A stretch of DNA of 64,000 nt from JABWBD01 sp040768665 (GCA_040768665.1 JAXGMN010000014.1:225103-289102), one strand, 5' to 3'. Positions 34,545-44,332 are shown, counted from the first letter of the stretch. Notes: generated by a model from the letters alone, not told the origin. Numbers and translations are program-made.

Positions 34545-34643
34545 TGTTACGAATGAAAAAGGGGCAGGCACCGCAACGAACAACGGTTTGTCTTGGCGGC
34601 AGGTACAAGGTGTTGCGGAGCCAGTCCCCTTTTTCGTCACCCC
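34545..34643. repeat. Imperfect palindrome GGGGCAGGCACC/GGAGCCAGTCCCC, copy C
   Basis: Arms at 34545-34577 and 34612-34643 of about 32 bp, ending in GTTAC/GTCAC, with the loop of 34 bases. The inner CCGCAAC/GTTGCGG pairing is identical to copy A, and the two A-A positions recur. Unlike copies A, B and D it lies behind a gene (14 bp after the MFS stop on the minus strand). Confidence 0.92.
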
Positions 34644-34657
34644 ACTCCCGCACGCCG

Positions 34658-35962
34658 TCACTCGGCTCCTGCCCCTCGCTCCGGCAGTTTCCCGGGGAAC
34701 CAGGCCGCGAAGACGACGAGGCAGGCGGCGCAGAGCGCGGTGCAGCTCAGCCAGATGCTCGTCCAATCGCGGGCGAGACTTTGGTCGGCTCCCGTGGTGA
34801 ACCAGTCGCCGATCTGGCCACTGGCGAAGCCCCCGGCGAAGAAGCCCAGGGCGATAACGAATGTGCCATAGATGGTCTGCATGCTTCCCCGCACGTCGCG
34901 CGGCGCGATCCGGTCAACGTACATGTAGGCGACGGCCAGGAAGCAGCCGAAGCAAAAGCCGTGCAGGGCCTGCCCGGCGGCAGCGAGGATCAGCCGGCCG
35001 GTGAAGGGAATGTCCAGGGCAAAGACGAGGGAAAACAGCAGACAGCGAAGCATGTAGGCCGTGATGCCCAAAAGCATCGTCCATTTAAATCCGAGCCGCT
35101 TGATCAAGAGCCCCAGGACTGCGAGCACCGCAAGTTCACAGATTTGCCCGACCGAACTGATGCTCTGCTCGTAGGCGCCCCAGCCGCCGGTGTCGAGGAT
35201 CGCCCGCAGGAAAGGGCTGTACCAGACGACGACGAACTGGTGCGCCATGGCAATGAAGAAGCTGACGACGATAAGAACGAAGAAGGGCCGGCTTCGCAGC
35301 ATGGAGACGACGACCCCCGGCGCGTACTTGCGATCCTCGCGTTTCTGCGCCGGTGTGCCAGGCAGGGTCAGGCAGTAGAAGGCCATCACAATGCCGACGA
35401 CGCCGGAAAGCGCGAAGGCAAATGCCCTTGCCCGGTCGAGCGACTCCCCTTGCAGACCACGGAGCCACCAGAATTCGATCACGTAGGCCGGGATGATGAA
35501 GCCCAGGGTGCCGAAGGCCCGGATCCAGGGAAACTCCATGTCGCTGTTCTTGAGGTGCTGAAAGGCAAGCGAATTGGAAAGCATCATCGTCGGCACGTAG
35601 AGAATCGAATAGGCCGTGCCAAGAAGAATGACCGGCCAGACCTCCGCCTGGGTATAGATGGCCAGCATGAGCAGCCCGCCGGCAAGGTGGCAGAACGCCA
35701 TGACCCGTTCGGTGGCGAACATCCGGTCGACGATCTGGCCGATCACAAACGGCGCAAGAAACGGGCCGACCGCCAGCGCCGAACTGAAAATACCGACCTG
35801 CATGCTGGTGAACCCCAGCGCGTCCTGGACATAGACCGACGCGATCGGCAGATAGGCTCCTTGCACGAAGTACTGCAGGAACATCATCGCCGAAAGCCGG
35901 CTCAGCAGGGGTAAAGGCGAATAGGCGGACGAGGCTGTCGGGATGCTCTTGTCGGCGGACAT
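34658..35962 (-). CDS. MFS transporter, nucleoside-permease-like
   Basis: 434 residues with 12 membrane helices. 'MFLQYFVQGAYLPIASVYVQ' at the first helix and 'FIAMAHQFVVVWYSPFLRAILDTGG' resemble the NupG/nucleoside:H+ symporter branch of the major facilitator superfamily. It imports a small solute by proton symport. It is 23 bp behind the isomerase-like gene and on the same strand as a second MFS gene, so uptake of a sugar or nucleoside processed by the isomerase is likely. Confidence 0.82.
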   Translation of the reverse strand: MSADKSIPTASSAYSPLPLLSRLSAMMFLQYFVQGAYLPIASVYVQDALGFTSMQVGIFSSALAVGPFLAPFVIGQIVDRMFATERVMAFCHLAGGLLMLAIYTQAEVWPVILLGTAYSILYVPTMMLSNSLAFQHLKNSDMEFPWIRAFGTLGFIIPAYVIEFWWLRGLQGESLDRARAFAFALSGVVGIVMAFYCLTLPGTPAQKREDRKYAPGVVVSMLRSRPFFVLIVVSFFIAMAHQFVVVWYSPFLRAILDTGGWGAYEQSISSVGQICELAVLAVLGLLIKRLGFKWTMLLGITAYMLRCLLFSLVFALDIPFTGRLILAAAGQALHGFCFGCFLAVAYMYVDRIAPRDVRGSMQTIYGTFVIALGFFAGGFASGQIGDWFTTGADQSLARDWTSIWLSCTALCAACLVVFAAWFPGKLPERGAGAE

Positions 35963-35985
35963 GGTCTACCTGCCTCAGTTGGTTT

Positions 35986-37467
35986 CTATTCCTGGGAAAT
36001 CAAGGCGCTGTCGATCCCGATGACGTTGGCGATCTTCTGAATGGTCTTTCCGTGGTGACCGATGCCCAGGGCGAAGTGGTGCGTCGGCCCTTCGGCCACC
36101 CACCGCTCGAGGAACGTGCGAACATCGGGCCTGAAGAAACCTCGTGTATTCGTGTTGCCGGTCGGCGGGATGGGGCCGCGAGCCGACTCTCCCTCGGCAA
36201 TGACGAATTTGAACTTGCCTTGGGCATTGATCCCGATGCTCAGCATCGTGATCGGGCCTTCCTTGATTTTGAACTCCACGCTGGCCCCCGACCCCGGCTT
36301 GCCGTGGTACTTCAGCAGGCTGCGAAGCACCGGTTTGCCTTCGGCGATGTTGATGTGATGCGGCCCGTCGTGGCCGACCAGAACGAATCCCTCGTGGAAA
36401 TCGATCGGATGAAACTCGGCGAAGCTGCCGCCGATATCCAGGCGGTCCTCGATGAGCATGGCGATGCAGGTTTTGAGGTCCGATTCGCCGCACATGGGGA
36501 ATCCCGCGGCGGTCAGCAGCGAGTTGCCGACGATGAGGTTGGTCACCACGTGCCGCATTTCACTGTCCGGTTCGCCCTCGTAGTAGTACGCCAGGCCGTC
36601 GAGTTGTTTCTCCTCGACAAACCTGTCCAGCGCGACCGCGATCCGCGCGGCCGCGTGCAGATCCTCCGGCGTGAGTTTCCGCGTGATCGGGTCGGACTTG
36701 GGATCGGGAGTGTCGAACATGTCGAGGATCTGGGCTTTCTTGGCCTCGATCTCGCCCGGTTCGACGGTGCGGTGCAAGCGGACGAGGTCGTCGGCCTCGG
36801 TCTGCACGATGTGGCAGCCGAAGCCGGCGGTGAACGCGGTGGGGTCGGAGTGCATATCGAGCATCGACTCGAGCACGTGGCCGAAATGGCCGATCCGGGC
36901 GCCGTCGAGATCGTGCAGGACCTTGGCGATATTGCACCACTCGGCCAGCGCGGCGTCGGCCGCCGGGTCGTCGTAGAGTGTGCCGAGAATCAGCGGCGGC
37001 GAACGGCGGCCCATCCGGATCGCCACGCCCGTGAACTCCGGCACCGAGCAGAAATCGTCGTTCGAAAGCTGCATGTAGGTCGAGGCCTTGGTGTAATCCA
37101 TCGCCTTGAGCGGCTGCAGGGCGACCAGCACCACGGGCACGCCGAGATCACGGATCAGAATGCCGAACGTGGAGGAGGTGGCGTAGGTCACCATGTCGCA
37201 GAAGATCAGATCCAGGTTGGCCGCCTTGAGCTTCGGCAGCAGGGCGTAGGCGCCCTGGGCATTGTCGATGAGGCCGAAGTTGGTCACGCGGACCTCGTTG
37301 GCCTCGACCTTCTTCACCAGCACGTCGATCTTGCCGAGCATGTCGTCGTGCAGACCGGGAAACTGGCCCCAGTAGGTGTGGTGGCCGACGCCGAAGATGC
37401 CGACGTTGGCGGTGCGCGGCTTGCGGCGGGGGACCCGGACGGCCGAAATTGTCTGAAGGGTGTTCAT
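35986..37467 (-). CDS. L-arabinose/L-fucose isomerase-like protein
   Basis: 493 residues from ATG 37467 (the frame runs further up without homology). The N-terminal 'ANVGIFGVGHHTYWGQFPGL' and the C-terminal 'GRDGPHH'-like 'LVGHDGPHHINIAEGKPV' with 'EGPTHHFALGIGHH' correspond to the arabinose-isomerase fold, including Glu/His metal ligands in the last third. Such enzymes turn aldoses into ketoses with Mn2+. The divergence from true AraA leaves the substrate open. It lies between two transporter genes (18 and 23 bp away), so the three form a sugar or sugar-acid uptake and conversion operon. Confidence 0.8.
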   Translation of the reverse strand: MNTLQTISAVRVPRRKPRTANVGIFGVGHHTYWGQFPGLHDDMLGKIDVLVKKVEANEVRVTNFGLIDNAQGAYALLPKLKAANLDLIFCDMVTYATSSTFGILIRDLGVPVVLVALQPLKAMDYTKASTYMQLSNDDFCSVPEFTGVAIRMGRRSPPLILGTLYDDPAADAALAEWCNIAKVLHDLDGARIGHFGHVLESMLDMHSDPTAFTAGFGCHIVQTEADDLVRLHRTVEPGEIEAKKAQILDMFDTPDPKSDPITRKLTPEDLHAAARIAVALDRFVEEKQLDGLAYYYEGEPDSEMRHVVTNLIVGNSLLTAAGFPMCGESDLKTCIAMLIEDRLDIGGSFAEFHPIDFHEGFVLVGHDGPHHINIAEGKPVLRSLLKYHGKPGSGASVEFKIKEGPITMLSIGINAQGKFKFVIAEGESARGPIPPTGNTNTRGFFRPDVRTFLERWVAEGPTHHFALGIGHHGKTIQKIANVIGIDSALISQE

Positions 37468-37486
37468 CGGGTTGGTTCCACGCGTT

Positions 37487-38761
37487 TCAGCTTTCCAGTG
37501 GCCTGGTCCCGCGAACGGTGACCAGCAAGACAACGAGGGCAAGAGGGTAGAGGCAGCCCGAAGCGATCCAGATCGGGAGGAAGGAAAACCGGTCGGCGAC
37601 GACGCCGATGGCAGTATTTCCGAGCAGTCCGCCGATCGCGCCGACCATACCCGCCAGGCCCATGACCGTGGCCACGGCGTTCTTGGGAAAGACTTCGCTG
37701 ATCACCGTCACGTAGTTGGTGATCCAGAAGCCATGGGCGAACATCAGGACCGACATGATCGCGACGGCCGTCGCCGCACTACCGGCAAATGCGGCTGCCG
37801 CCGAGGAGACCGTGAGCAACGCCGCCGCGGCCATGACGAGCTTACGGGCTTTGCTCGGAGTTATTCCCGCGGTGATCAGCCGGTCCGAGGCCCAACCGCC
37901 CATAATGTTGGACAAACCGAGGGCGAAGAACGGTATCCAAGTCAACCGGCCGATTGCTTCCAGCGACAGGCCGCGTTCCTCGCTGAGGTATTTCGGGATC
38001 CAGAACATATAGAAATAGAAGACCGGGTCGAACAGGAACCGCATGATTGCCAGGCCCCAAGCTTCTTTCGTCGCCAGCAGCGACAGAAGCGGAGGGACCG
38101 GGGTGACTGGCTGATCGGCAGGCGCGGGCGTGTCCGGCTCGACTTCGGGTCGAGCCTCGATATGCCTGTGTTCCTGTTCGGTGACAAACGGGGAGTCGGC
38201 TGGAGCGTGGTAGAAGATCCACCAGAGCGTCACCCAGACCGCGCCAAGGCCGCCGGTAACCAAAAATGCCTCGCGCCAGCCGAAGACCTCCGCGATCCAG
38301 ACGGTCAGGGGCGGGGCCACAACGGCTCCCAGGCTGGCGCCTCCGATGGCAACGCCGATCGCCCGCGCCCGTTCGCGGTGGGGAAACCATTCGGTGGCAG
38401 CCTTCGTCACCCCCGGGAAACAGCCGCCTTCACCGGCTCCGAGCAGGAATCGGTAGAAAGCCAACTGGTACGCACCCTGTGCGACCGCGTGCAGCGCGCT
38501 GGCGATCGTCCACAAACCGACCGAGAGGCCCATTCCCAGCCGGGTTCCCACGAGGTCCATGAGTCGGCCGGCCAGGAAGAACATGGCGGCGTAGCTGATG
38601 AGGAAGGCGGTCGTGACGTAGGAGTACTCCTGGTTCGTCATTCCGAATTCTTCGGTCACGACCGGAGCGACGACCGACAGCACCTGCCGGTCGAGGAAGC
38701 TTAGCGCCGTAGCGGCAAACAAGAGCCCGCAGAGCCACCATCGCAGATGTCGGATCTTCAT
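37487..38761 (-). CDS. MFS transporter, ACS (hexuronate/galactonate) family
   Basis: 424 residues from ATG 38761. Twelve helices; 'ALSFLDRQVLSVVAPVVTEEFGMTNQEYSYVTTAF' at helix 1 and 'LLGAGEGGCFPGVTKAATEWFPHRERARAIGV' at helix 4-loop are signatures of the anion:cation symporter branch (ExuT, GarP, DgoT). Sugar acids such as hexuronates or aldonates are the usual cargo. It is the first gene of the three-gene set with the isomerase-like protein. Confidence 0.88.
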   Translation of the reverse strand: MKIRHLRWWLCGLLFAATALSFLDRQVLSVVAPVVTEEFGMTNQEYSYVTTAFLISYAAMFFLAGRLMDLVGTRLGMGLSVGLWTIASALHAVAQGAYQLAFYRFLLGAGEGGCFPGVTKAATEWFPHRERARAIGVAIGGASLGAVVAPPLTVWIAEVFGWREAFLVTGGLGAVWVTLWWIFYHAPADSPFVTEQEHRHIEARPEVEPDTPAPADQPVTPVPPLLSLLATKEAWGLAIMRFLFDPVFYFYMFWIPKYLSEERGLSLEAIGRLTWIPFFALGLSNIMGGWASDRLITAGITPSKARKLVMAAAALLTVSSAAAAFAGSAATAVAIMSVLMFAHGFWITNYVTVISEVFPKNAVATVMGLAGMVGAIGGLLGNTAIGVVADRFSFLPIWIASGCLYPLALVVLLVTVRGTRPLES

Positions 38762-38982
38762 AACGTGCGCCCTCGACCAGGTGCCCTGCGTACGCCGCAC
38801 TGCCGGTGAACGTCCAGGCGAAGGGCCCCAATGCCCGCCGACGCCGCCTGCCGCGTGTATCGCTAGAGAAGATAGCAGGTGGCAGACCCGGGCGTCAACC
38901 GGAGCCCCGCCGTCCGCAGATCGAAGTCGCCCTTCCCGAGAGCGGGCGGTCTTGGGGACTGTAGGATCAGTGTCGCAACGAT

Positions 38983-41352
38983 TCAGGGTGTGGACATAGC
39001 GGCCTGCCGTTGGAGGTCGTACTGTCTCAGTCGCCGGACCAGCTTCTGCGCCCGCGAATCATCGCCCGCGGCGTGGAGGATTTCCAGAGCACGAGCGGCG
39101 GACTGGACGGCCGCATCATATTGGCCTGCCGCTGCGTGAGCGACGGCCAGGATTTCCAGGGACTCAGCGTTTTGATCGTTGGTCAAGCGGCAAGCCTCCT
39201 TGGCGAGAAGGATTGCCTCTTTCGGGCTTCGCAGGTCGGATTTGGCGGTGGCGAGAAGATAGGCCAGCCCTTGCATGGCCATCAGGTGGTCGGGTTGGTG
39301 CCGCAGCGCGACGCGGAAATGGTCGGCAGCCTCAGCAGGACGGTTCTCCCGCTCGAGCGCCACCGCCAAGTACGACTGCGCCGAGGCATCGGTGGGAAGC
39401 AGACGAGCCGCTTGCGAAAGGTGGGGCAGTGCTTCGGCCGGCTGGTTCAATCTGGTCAGCAGCAAAATGCCCAAGTTCAGCCGCGTGGGAAAGAACTGAG
39501 GATCCAGCTTGACTGCTTTGCGATAGTGCTCGACCGCCTCCCGGTACTGCTGTCGGCCCGCAGCGAGCGTGCCGAGATTGTCGTATGCCCTTGCAAGTTT
39601 CGGGTCCGACCGGATCGCCTGCCGGAAGAGCCGCGTCGCTTCGTCCGTTTGGCCGCGGCGGGCCATTACGGCGCCGAGGTTACACAATGCGTCGGCACTG
39701 GCGGGATTGATGGCAAGCGCCCTTCGGCAGGCCTCCTCGGCCCGGTCCAGATCGCCCTGATGGATCGCCTCGCCGGCGATACGGGCGAAGCTGTGGTCGT
39801 CAATGAACCGCTCGTTGATGCGGGCAATGGAGCCGGCGGCCGCTTGGACGAATTCGGGGATGTTGGCCGCCCGATCCGGCGACGTGAAGCGATCGAGCAA
39901 GATGGGGGGAGTGCTCTGGCCCAGCGCGTCGATGTGCGTCAGGAAGAGCTGCGTGTACGGCGAGTTGGCTTTGGAGGAGAAGACGAGCCAGCGGCTGTTC
40001 GGCGACCAACTGTGCCAGGAGTTCATCCGTCCCGTGTTGCAGGCGAGGCGGCGAGCCTCGCCGCCGGCCGCGGGCACGATATAGAGTTGCGAGTCGGGCT
40101 GCAGGAGCATGAAGCTCTTCGCTTTGCAGAAGACGATCCATTTGCCATCCGGCGAGAACTTTGGGAAGTAGTTGCTCATCCCATTGTGCGAGGCACCCAG
40201 GAGCGGTTCGGGGTCGCCGCCCAGGCCACCGTCAAAAGGGATGCGGTACAAGTCGTATTGAAAGCGTTTCCCACCATCCAGGAATACCTGGCACTGTGCC
40301 TGCGTCAGCAGGACTTCGCGGCCATCGTCCGCTTCGAGGTGGTAGGCCGGGGCTCGGGCAAAGACGATGCTCCGGCCGTCGGGGCTCCAGGCGGGATTGC
40401 TCTGGACGTATTGGGGATCGTCCGCACCGGAAAGCGACCGGAATTCGCCCGTCTGCCGGTCGTAAACGACGAGAATTCCCCGAATCGGGAAAAACAACTG
40501 AGAGAAGGCCAGGTCCGGCCGGGCAAGGAAGACCGATCGATCCTTCACCGTGCTGACGACGTAGCGCCCATCGGGCGACACCTGCGACAGCAGGCCGAAG
40601 GTGGGTACGCCGTCGTCGCGGCGGTAGTCGTTCCAGGTGATGATCTTGCGGGAATCGAGGGCCATCTGCTTCTCGACCGGCGCGATGGCGTAGGATCCGT
40701 GGTCGTTGGCGTAGTCGACGTCCATTCCCAGCACGGACCCGTCGGACGAAAACGAGTGGCAGTTTCCGCAGACGGGCAGGTTTTCCAGAACGATGGGCGG
40801 CTGCTCCGCGGCGTCGATGCTGCCAAACCGCCAGCGAATCCGCGAGGGATCGCGGACAGCTTCCTCGAATGGCAGGATTACCTCGCGATAGAAGATCGGC
40901 GCGCCGACCTCGTCTTTGCTGGTGCCGAAGGCGACGTGTCCGGCAGCCAGAATACGTTGCGGCGCGCGCCGATCGACGCCCAGCACGGTCACGTTGGCCG
41001 TTTTCTCCAGCGAAGCAGCTTGGATCTCCGACCACTGGTCGGGCTTGGGCGTCCACTGCGGAAGGCGGCAGTCGGCATAAACACGCTTGCCGCCGTCGAG
41101 CGCGACCGTCACCAGCCAGGCGTGCGAGCGACGGTCTTGCCAGCGGAACGTCGGCGGGGCGATTTCCGGGGGAAAGACGGCCTGGTCAGGCGGATCGTTC
41201 ACGACGATCGGAGGATAGCCGGCGTCCTGCCGATAGACCGCAAGCACTGCCTCGGGCTCAAGACGCGGAATGCGGAAGGCCGCCCACCAGACGGCCGCCC
41301 CGGCAGCCATGGTCATAAACAGGCTGCCCACAACCAGCCCCACCCGTCTCAT
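38983..41352 (-). CDS. PD40 beta-propeller/TPR protein with one c-heme motif
   Basis: 789 residues. A signal anchor at 5-27 is followed by an extracytoplasmic part. 'CGNCH' at 195-199 is a c-type cytochrome heme site. Residues 255-520 hold TolB-type PD40 blades ('SPDGRYVVSTV', 'SPDGRSIVFARAP', 'SPDGKWIVFCKAK', 'SPNSRWLVFSSK'). Residues 545-780 are about seven TPR units ('ADALCNLGAVMARRGQTDEATRLFRQAI'). Planctomycetes carry many such proteins; a role in protein assembly or periplasmic electron transfer is possible. The ATG overlaps the stop of the TPR gene upstream. Confidence 0.85.
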   Translation of the reverse strand: MRRVGLVVGSLFMTMAAGAAVWWAAFRIPRLEPEAVLAVYRQDAGYPPIVVNDPPDQAVFPPEIAPPTFRWQDRRSHAWLVTVALDGGKRVYADCRLPQWTPKPDQWSEIQAASLEKTANVTVLGVDRRAPQRILAAGHVAFGTSKDEVGAPIFYREVILPFEEAVRDPSRIRWRFGSIDAAEQPPIVLENLPVCGNCHSFSSDGSVLGMDVDYANDHGSYAIAPVEKQMALDSRKIITWNDYRRDDGVPTFGLLSQVSPDGRYVVSTVKDRSVFLARPDLAFSQLFFPIRGILVVYDRQTGEFRSLSGADDPQYVQSNPAWSPDGRSIVFARAPAYHLEADDGREVLLTQAQCQVFLDGGKRFQYDLYRIPFDGGLGGDPEPLLGASHNGMSNYFPKFSPDGKWIVFCKAKSFMLLQPDSQLYIVPAAGGEARRLACNTGRMNSWHSWSPNSRWLVFSSKANSPYTQLFLTHIDALGQSTPPILLDRFTSPDRAANIPEFVQAAAGSIARINERFIDDHSFARIAGEAIHQGDLDRAEEACRRALAINPASADALCNLGAVMARRGQTDEATRLFRQAIRSDPKLARAYDNLGTLAAGRQQYREAVEHYRKAVKLDPQFFPTRLNLGILLLTRLNQPAEALPHLSQAARLLPTDASAQSYLAVALERENRPAEAADHFRVALRHQPDHLMAMQGLAYLLATAKSDLRSPKEAILLAKEACRLTNDQNAESLEILAVAHAAAGQYDAAVQSAARALEILHAAGDDSRAQKLVRRLRQYDLQRQAAMSTP

Positions 41353-42719
41353 GGTTTCTCCCCGATCTTCGCACGGGCGTCATCAAGTGCCTTGCGATAA
41401 ACGGGATTCGACCGGCCCAACTCGGCGGCGCGCTGAAGCGCCGCAATCGCCGCCTGCCGCTCGCCGCACTCGAGACAGGCCTTGCCCAGAAGGTAATAGT
41501 TCTCGGCGGCAGGCGCCAACTCAACCGCCTTTTCCGCGAGTTGCTTTGCATGGGCGGCGTCGCGACCGGCACTCAGATAGACCTTGGCCAAGCCGGCATA
41601 ACCCTCGTGACGACCGGGAATCAACTCCTGTACCTTGACGAACGCCTCCTCGGCGACTTCGAACCGGCCAATCTCGCCTGCCAGCACACCGAGATTGATC
41701 CGGTGGATGGCGTTGCCGGGGTCAATTCCGCAGAGCTGCTCAAGCAGCGGAATCGCCTTCTCAAGCTGCCCCGCCTGCCGGTAGACCATCACCAACAGTT
41801 CACGCGACTCCGTATCGCGAGGGACAAGTTCGGCTGCGCGTTGCCAATGCGTTAGCGCGGCGTCCCAGTCTCCGCGGGCGCCATATACTTTGCCGACATC
41901 GATGTGCGCAAAAGCGAGACCCTCGCGCAATTCCTCGCGGCCGGCGAGAAAGCGCTTGTTGTTGTCGTTCCGTTGGGGTGGAGCCGCGTTCTCGGATTTC
42001 GCTTCGATTTCTCGCGGCAGTTCGGCCTTGGGCGGTTCTTGCAGCACGTCGGCCAGGCCGTCTTGCGCCGCGAGGCAACGGGGGTCGATTTCCAGTGCTG
42101 CCAGGAAGTACTGTTTCGCTTTGTCAACTTGCCCCGCGGCCTGGTAGATCTGACCGAGGCGAAAGCGGCCCTCGACAGACCGGGGTGCGAGCCGCACGTG
42201 CGCCAGCAACGGCTTCTCGGCCTCGCCGGTTCTGCCCAGAGCCATGAGGGCTCGGGCTAAGAGCAGGTAGGCGTGATCGATCTGGGGCGCAAGCTGCACG
42301 GCCTGCCGCAGAGAATTGATGCTGTCGACGTAGTTGCCCCGCTCGAAAGCATGCCAGCCGAGGCAGTAGTGAGCTAATGCAAACTTGGGATCGAGCTTCA
42401 GGCACTGCTTCCAGCAGGCCACGGCCACATCGCTGTCCCCGAAACGGTTGCGGACGGCTGCCTTGGAGTATAGGGCATCGGGGTCGCCGGGATACTTCCC
42501 GACCAGCGTCTCCACGACGTCGAAGGCCTCCTGTCGCAATGCCTGCAATTCGGGCTTTAAGGGTGGCAGCGAAGTCGATGCCGTCGCCCCGGCGGGTCTC
42601 GCGCCGACGCTAATGTGGCGCGCAGTCATCCACGCGGAGAATCCCAGCAGTACCGCGACAGCCCCGGCGACGAGCCATCGACGGCCCGGAGGTTTCCAAG
42701 TATCGGAGGTTGCGGACAT
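41349..42719 (-). CDS. TPR-repeat protein with N-terminal membrane anchor
   Basis: 456 residues from ATG 42719. One membrane helix at about 15-32, then at least nine TPR units ('PKFALAHYCLGWHAFERGNYVDSINSLRQAV', 'SVEGRFRLGQIYQAAGQVDKAKQYFLAAL'). TPRs bind partner proteins; the domain faces the periplasm. It overlaps the PD40-TPR gene by ATGA, so the two are likely subunits of one assembly. Confidence 0.83.
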   Translation of the reverse strand: MSATSDTWKPPGRRWLVAGAVAVLLGFSAWMTARHISVGARPAGATASTSLPPLKPELQALRQEAFDVVETLVGKYPGDPDALYSKAAVRNRFGDSDVAVACWKQCLKLDPKFALAHYCLGWHAFERGNYVDSINSLRQAVQLAPQIDHAYLLLARALMALGRTGEAEKPLLAHVRLAPRSVEGRFRLGQIYQAAGQVDKAKQYFLAALEIDPRCLAAQDGLADVLQEPPKAELPREIEAKSENAAPPQRNDNNKRFLAGREELREGLAFAHIDVGKVYGARGDWDAALTHWQRAAELVPRDTESRELLVMVYRQAGQLEKAIPLLEQLCGIDPGNAIHRINLGVLAGEIGRFEVAEEAFVKVQELIPGRHEGYAGLAKVYLSAGRDAAHAKQLAEKAVELAPAAENYYLLGKACLECGERQAAIAALQRAAELGRSNPVYRKALDDARAKIGEKP

Positions 42720-42812
42720 GGTGATATCAACAGAACCGCCGCCCCGAGCCATCCCGGGACGGCGGTGCATTGCGAGTACAAGTTCCGCAGGGGCGATCCG
42801 GCCCCCAACAGG

Positions 42813-43241
42813 TCACGTCGTGCCGAGCTTGTCCAGGTCGACGGTCACTTCTTGTCCCTCGGCGATATCGACCTCCAGCGACGACTTCTCCACCCCGTGC
42901 TTCGCGTTCCACTCCTCTTGGGATGCTTCGTCTCCAGTGACGATTCGGACCACTCCGACGCGATACTTGCCGGGGGAGATTCCGCGGACTTCGAAGCTGC
43001 CATCGGCTGCCACGTCGGCCGTTGCACCCTTGCCGCCACCGACCGGCATGAACGTCAGTTGATAAAAGTTGTAGCTTTCCTGGTAGTTCTCCATTGACGC
43101 CGGTTGCCCGCCCTGCACCAAACGCCCCCCGACGGAGATCCCTTCGTCCTGGACCGCACTACGGCTTCCCCCGCAGCCGGCGACCGCGACGAAGCACAAC
43201 ACTGCAAACGATCCACACGAAAACCCTATCCGGTGAAACAT
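42813..43241 (-). CDS. Small lipoprotein with carboxypeptidase-regulatory-like domain
   Basis: 142 residues from ATG 43241 with GGGAGG upstream. A signal peptide ends in the lipobox 'VAVAGC' with Cys at 23. The rest is a beta sandwich of transthyretin/carboxypeptidase-regulatory type ('GRLVQGGQPA', 'ADVAADGSFEVRGISPGKYRVGVV'). Planctomycete genomes often place such lipoproteins beside DUF1559 genes, as here (33 bp after one). Likely cell-surface or periplasmic. Confidence 0.75.
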   Translation of the reverse strand: MFHRIGFSCGSFAVLCFVAVAGCGGSRSAVQDEGISVGGRLVQGGQPASMENYQESYNFYQLTFMPVGGGKGATADVAADGSFEVRGISPGKYRVGVVRIVTGDEASQEEWNAKHGVEKSSLEVDIAEGQEVTVDLDKLGTT

Positions 43242-43273
43242 CCTGCCGTCCTCCCGAGTCGTCAAACCTTGGA

Positions 43274-44332
43274 TCAGGGAACCGAAACCGTGCCGCCGTC
43301 CTGCCGATGTCCCATGCGGGCGAAAACAACGCCCTCGGTCGTGTAGGAGATGAAATGGACCGATCCGTCGGCAAACAATGCGTTGAAACCGCCGGGATGG
43401 GCCGAGCCGAACTGATAGCTCGCCTGCGCATTCATCGCCTTGCCGTTCTCCGCATCGCTATCCGAAGCGAAGGGATAATCGTGCCGGCACATGTTGTCCT
43501 GGTCGGCTCCCGTGGCGAAACCGGTGTCGTCGTTTCCCGCGGTACCGAACTGGTTCGGATTGAGGCATTTCTCGGCAATCATCAAGGTGTTGGAACTGCC
43601 GTCGCGGAGATTCTCGAAACCGACCTTTTTGATACTGACGTTGTTCGCCGCTTCGCCGGTGTAGGGATAACCCTTGCTCCGCATGAATATGCCGCAGCCG
43701 TTGTCGATGTCAACGAAGCCCGCGTCATGCAGGGTGGTCGAGTCTGTAAAGAACCCGCGGGTGATGAGATAGCTGGAGTTCCTCTCATAGCTGCACCCGG
43801 CGTAGTCGACCATGGCAACCGGCCGGTTGGGTACCGTGGCGACCGTGAGATCCTTGTAATAAATCCGATGAGACGTCCGGTTGTACGCCGTGGGTCTGCG
43901 CCGACTGGGGCAGTAATAAGCCGGAATCGGGGCAGAGATGATGGCCAGGCCCCGGTCGACGTCGGCGTCGCCCGTCACGTTCGTTGCATTGGCGGCTTCA
44001 TAGACCGCGTTCTGCTCCAAGTACGGCAGGATCTGATAGAACTGGCCGGCGGTCTGCGTGGGCGCCGCGTCCGGCGACCCGCCCGTGGTTCCCGTGAAAC
44101 TGGGATAGTCCTGCCAGTTGCGGCCCGCCGTCGGGAAGATCTTGAACGTGTCGTGGTGCTCGTGGACCGCGATCCCGATCTGCTTCAGATTGTTGACGCA
44201 CTGGGACCGCCGGGCGGCTTCCCGCGCCGCCTGGACCGCCGGCAGAAGCAGAGCGATCAAAATGCCGATGATGGCAATTACCACCAGGAGTTCGACGAGC
44301 GTAAACGCTCGCAGTCGTCGATGGAAGAACAT
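43274..44332 (-). CDS. DUF1559 protein with type IV pilin-like N-terminus
   Basis: 352 residues from ATG 44332. 'RAFTLVELLVVIAIIGILIA' at about 7-26 is a prepilin (type IV pilin/pseudopilin) cleavage and helix region, followed by the DUF1559 marker 'LPAVQAAREAARRSQCVNNLKQIG'. The C-terminus has 'FADGSVHFISYTTEGVVFARMG', the family end motif. DUF1559 (SBP_bac_10) proteins are a large planctomycete family of pseudopilin-like surface proteins of unknown role. It is 189 bp downstream of a second copy. Confidence 0.92.
   Translation of the reverse strand: MFFHRRLRAFTLVELLVVIAIIGILIALLLPAVQAAREAARRSQCVNNLKQIGIAVHEHHDTFKIFPTAGRNWQDYPSFTGTTGGSPDAAPTQTAGQFYQILPYLEQNAVYEAANATNVTGDADVDRGLAIISAPIPAYYCPSRRRPTAYNRTSHRIYYKDLTVATVPNRPVAMVDYAGCSYERNSSYLITRGFFTDSTTLHDAGFVDIDNGCGIFMRSKGYPYTGEAANNVSIKKVGFENLRDGSSNTLMIAEKCLNPNQFGTAGNDDTGFATGADQDNMCRHDYPFASDSDAENGKAMNAQASYQFGSAHPGGFNALFADGSVHFISYTTEGVVFARMGHRQDGGTVSVP

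Noticed and set aside
39010..41400. Long plus-strand frame opposite the PD40-TPR gene
   Set aside because: Antisense shadow of a protein with signal anchor, heme motif and repeats.
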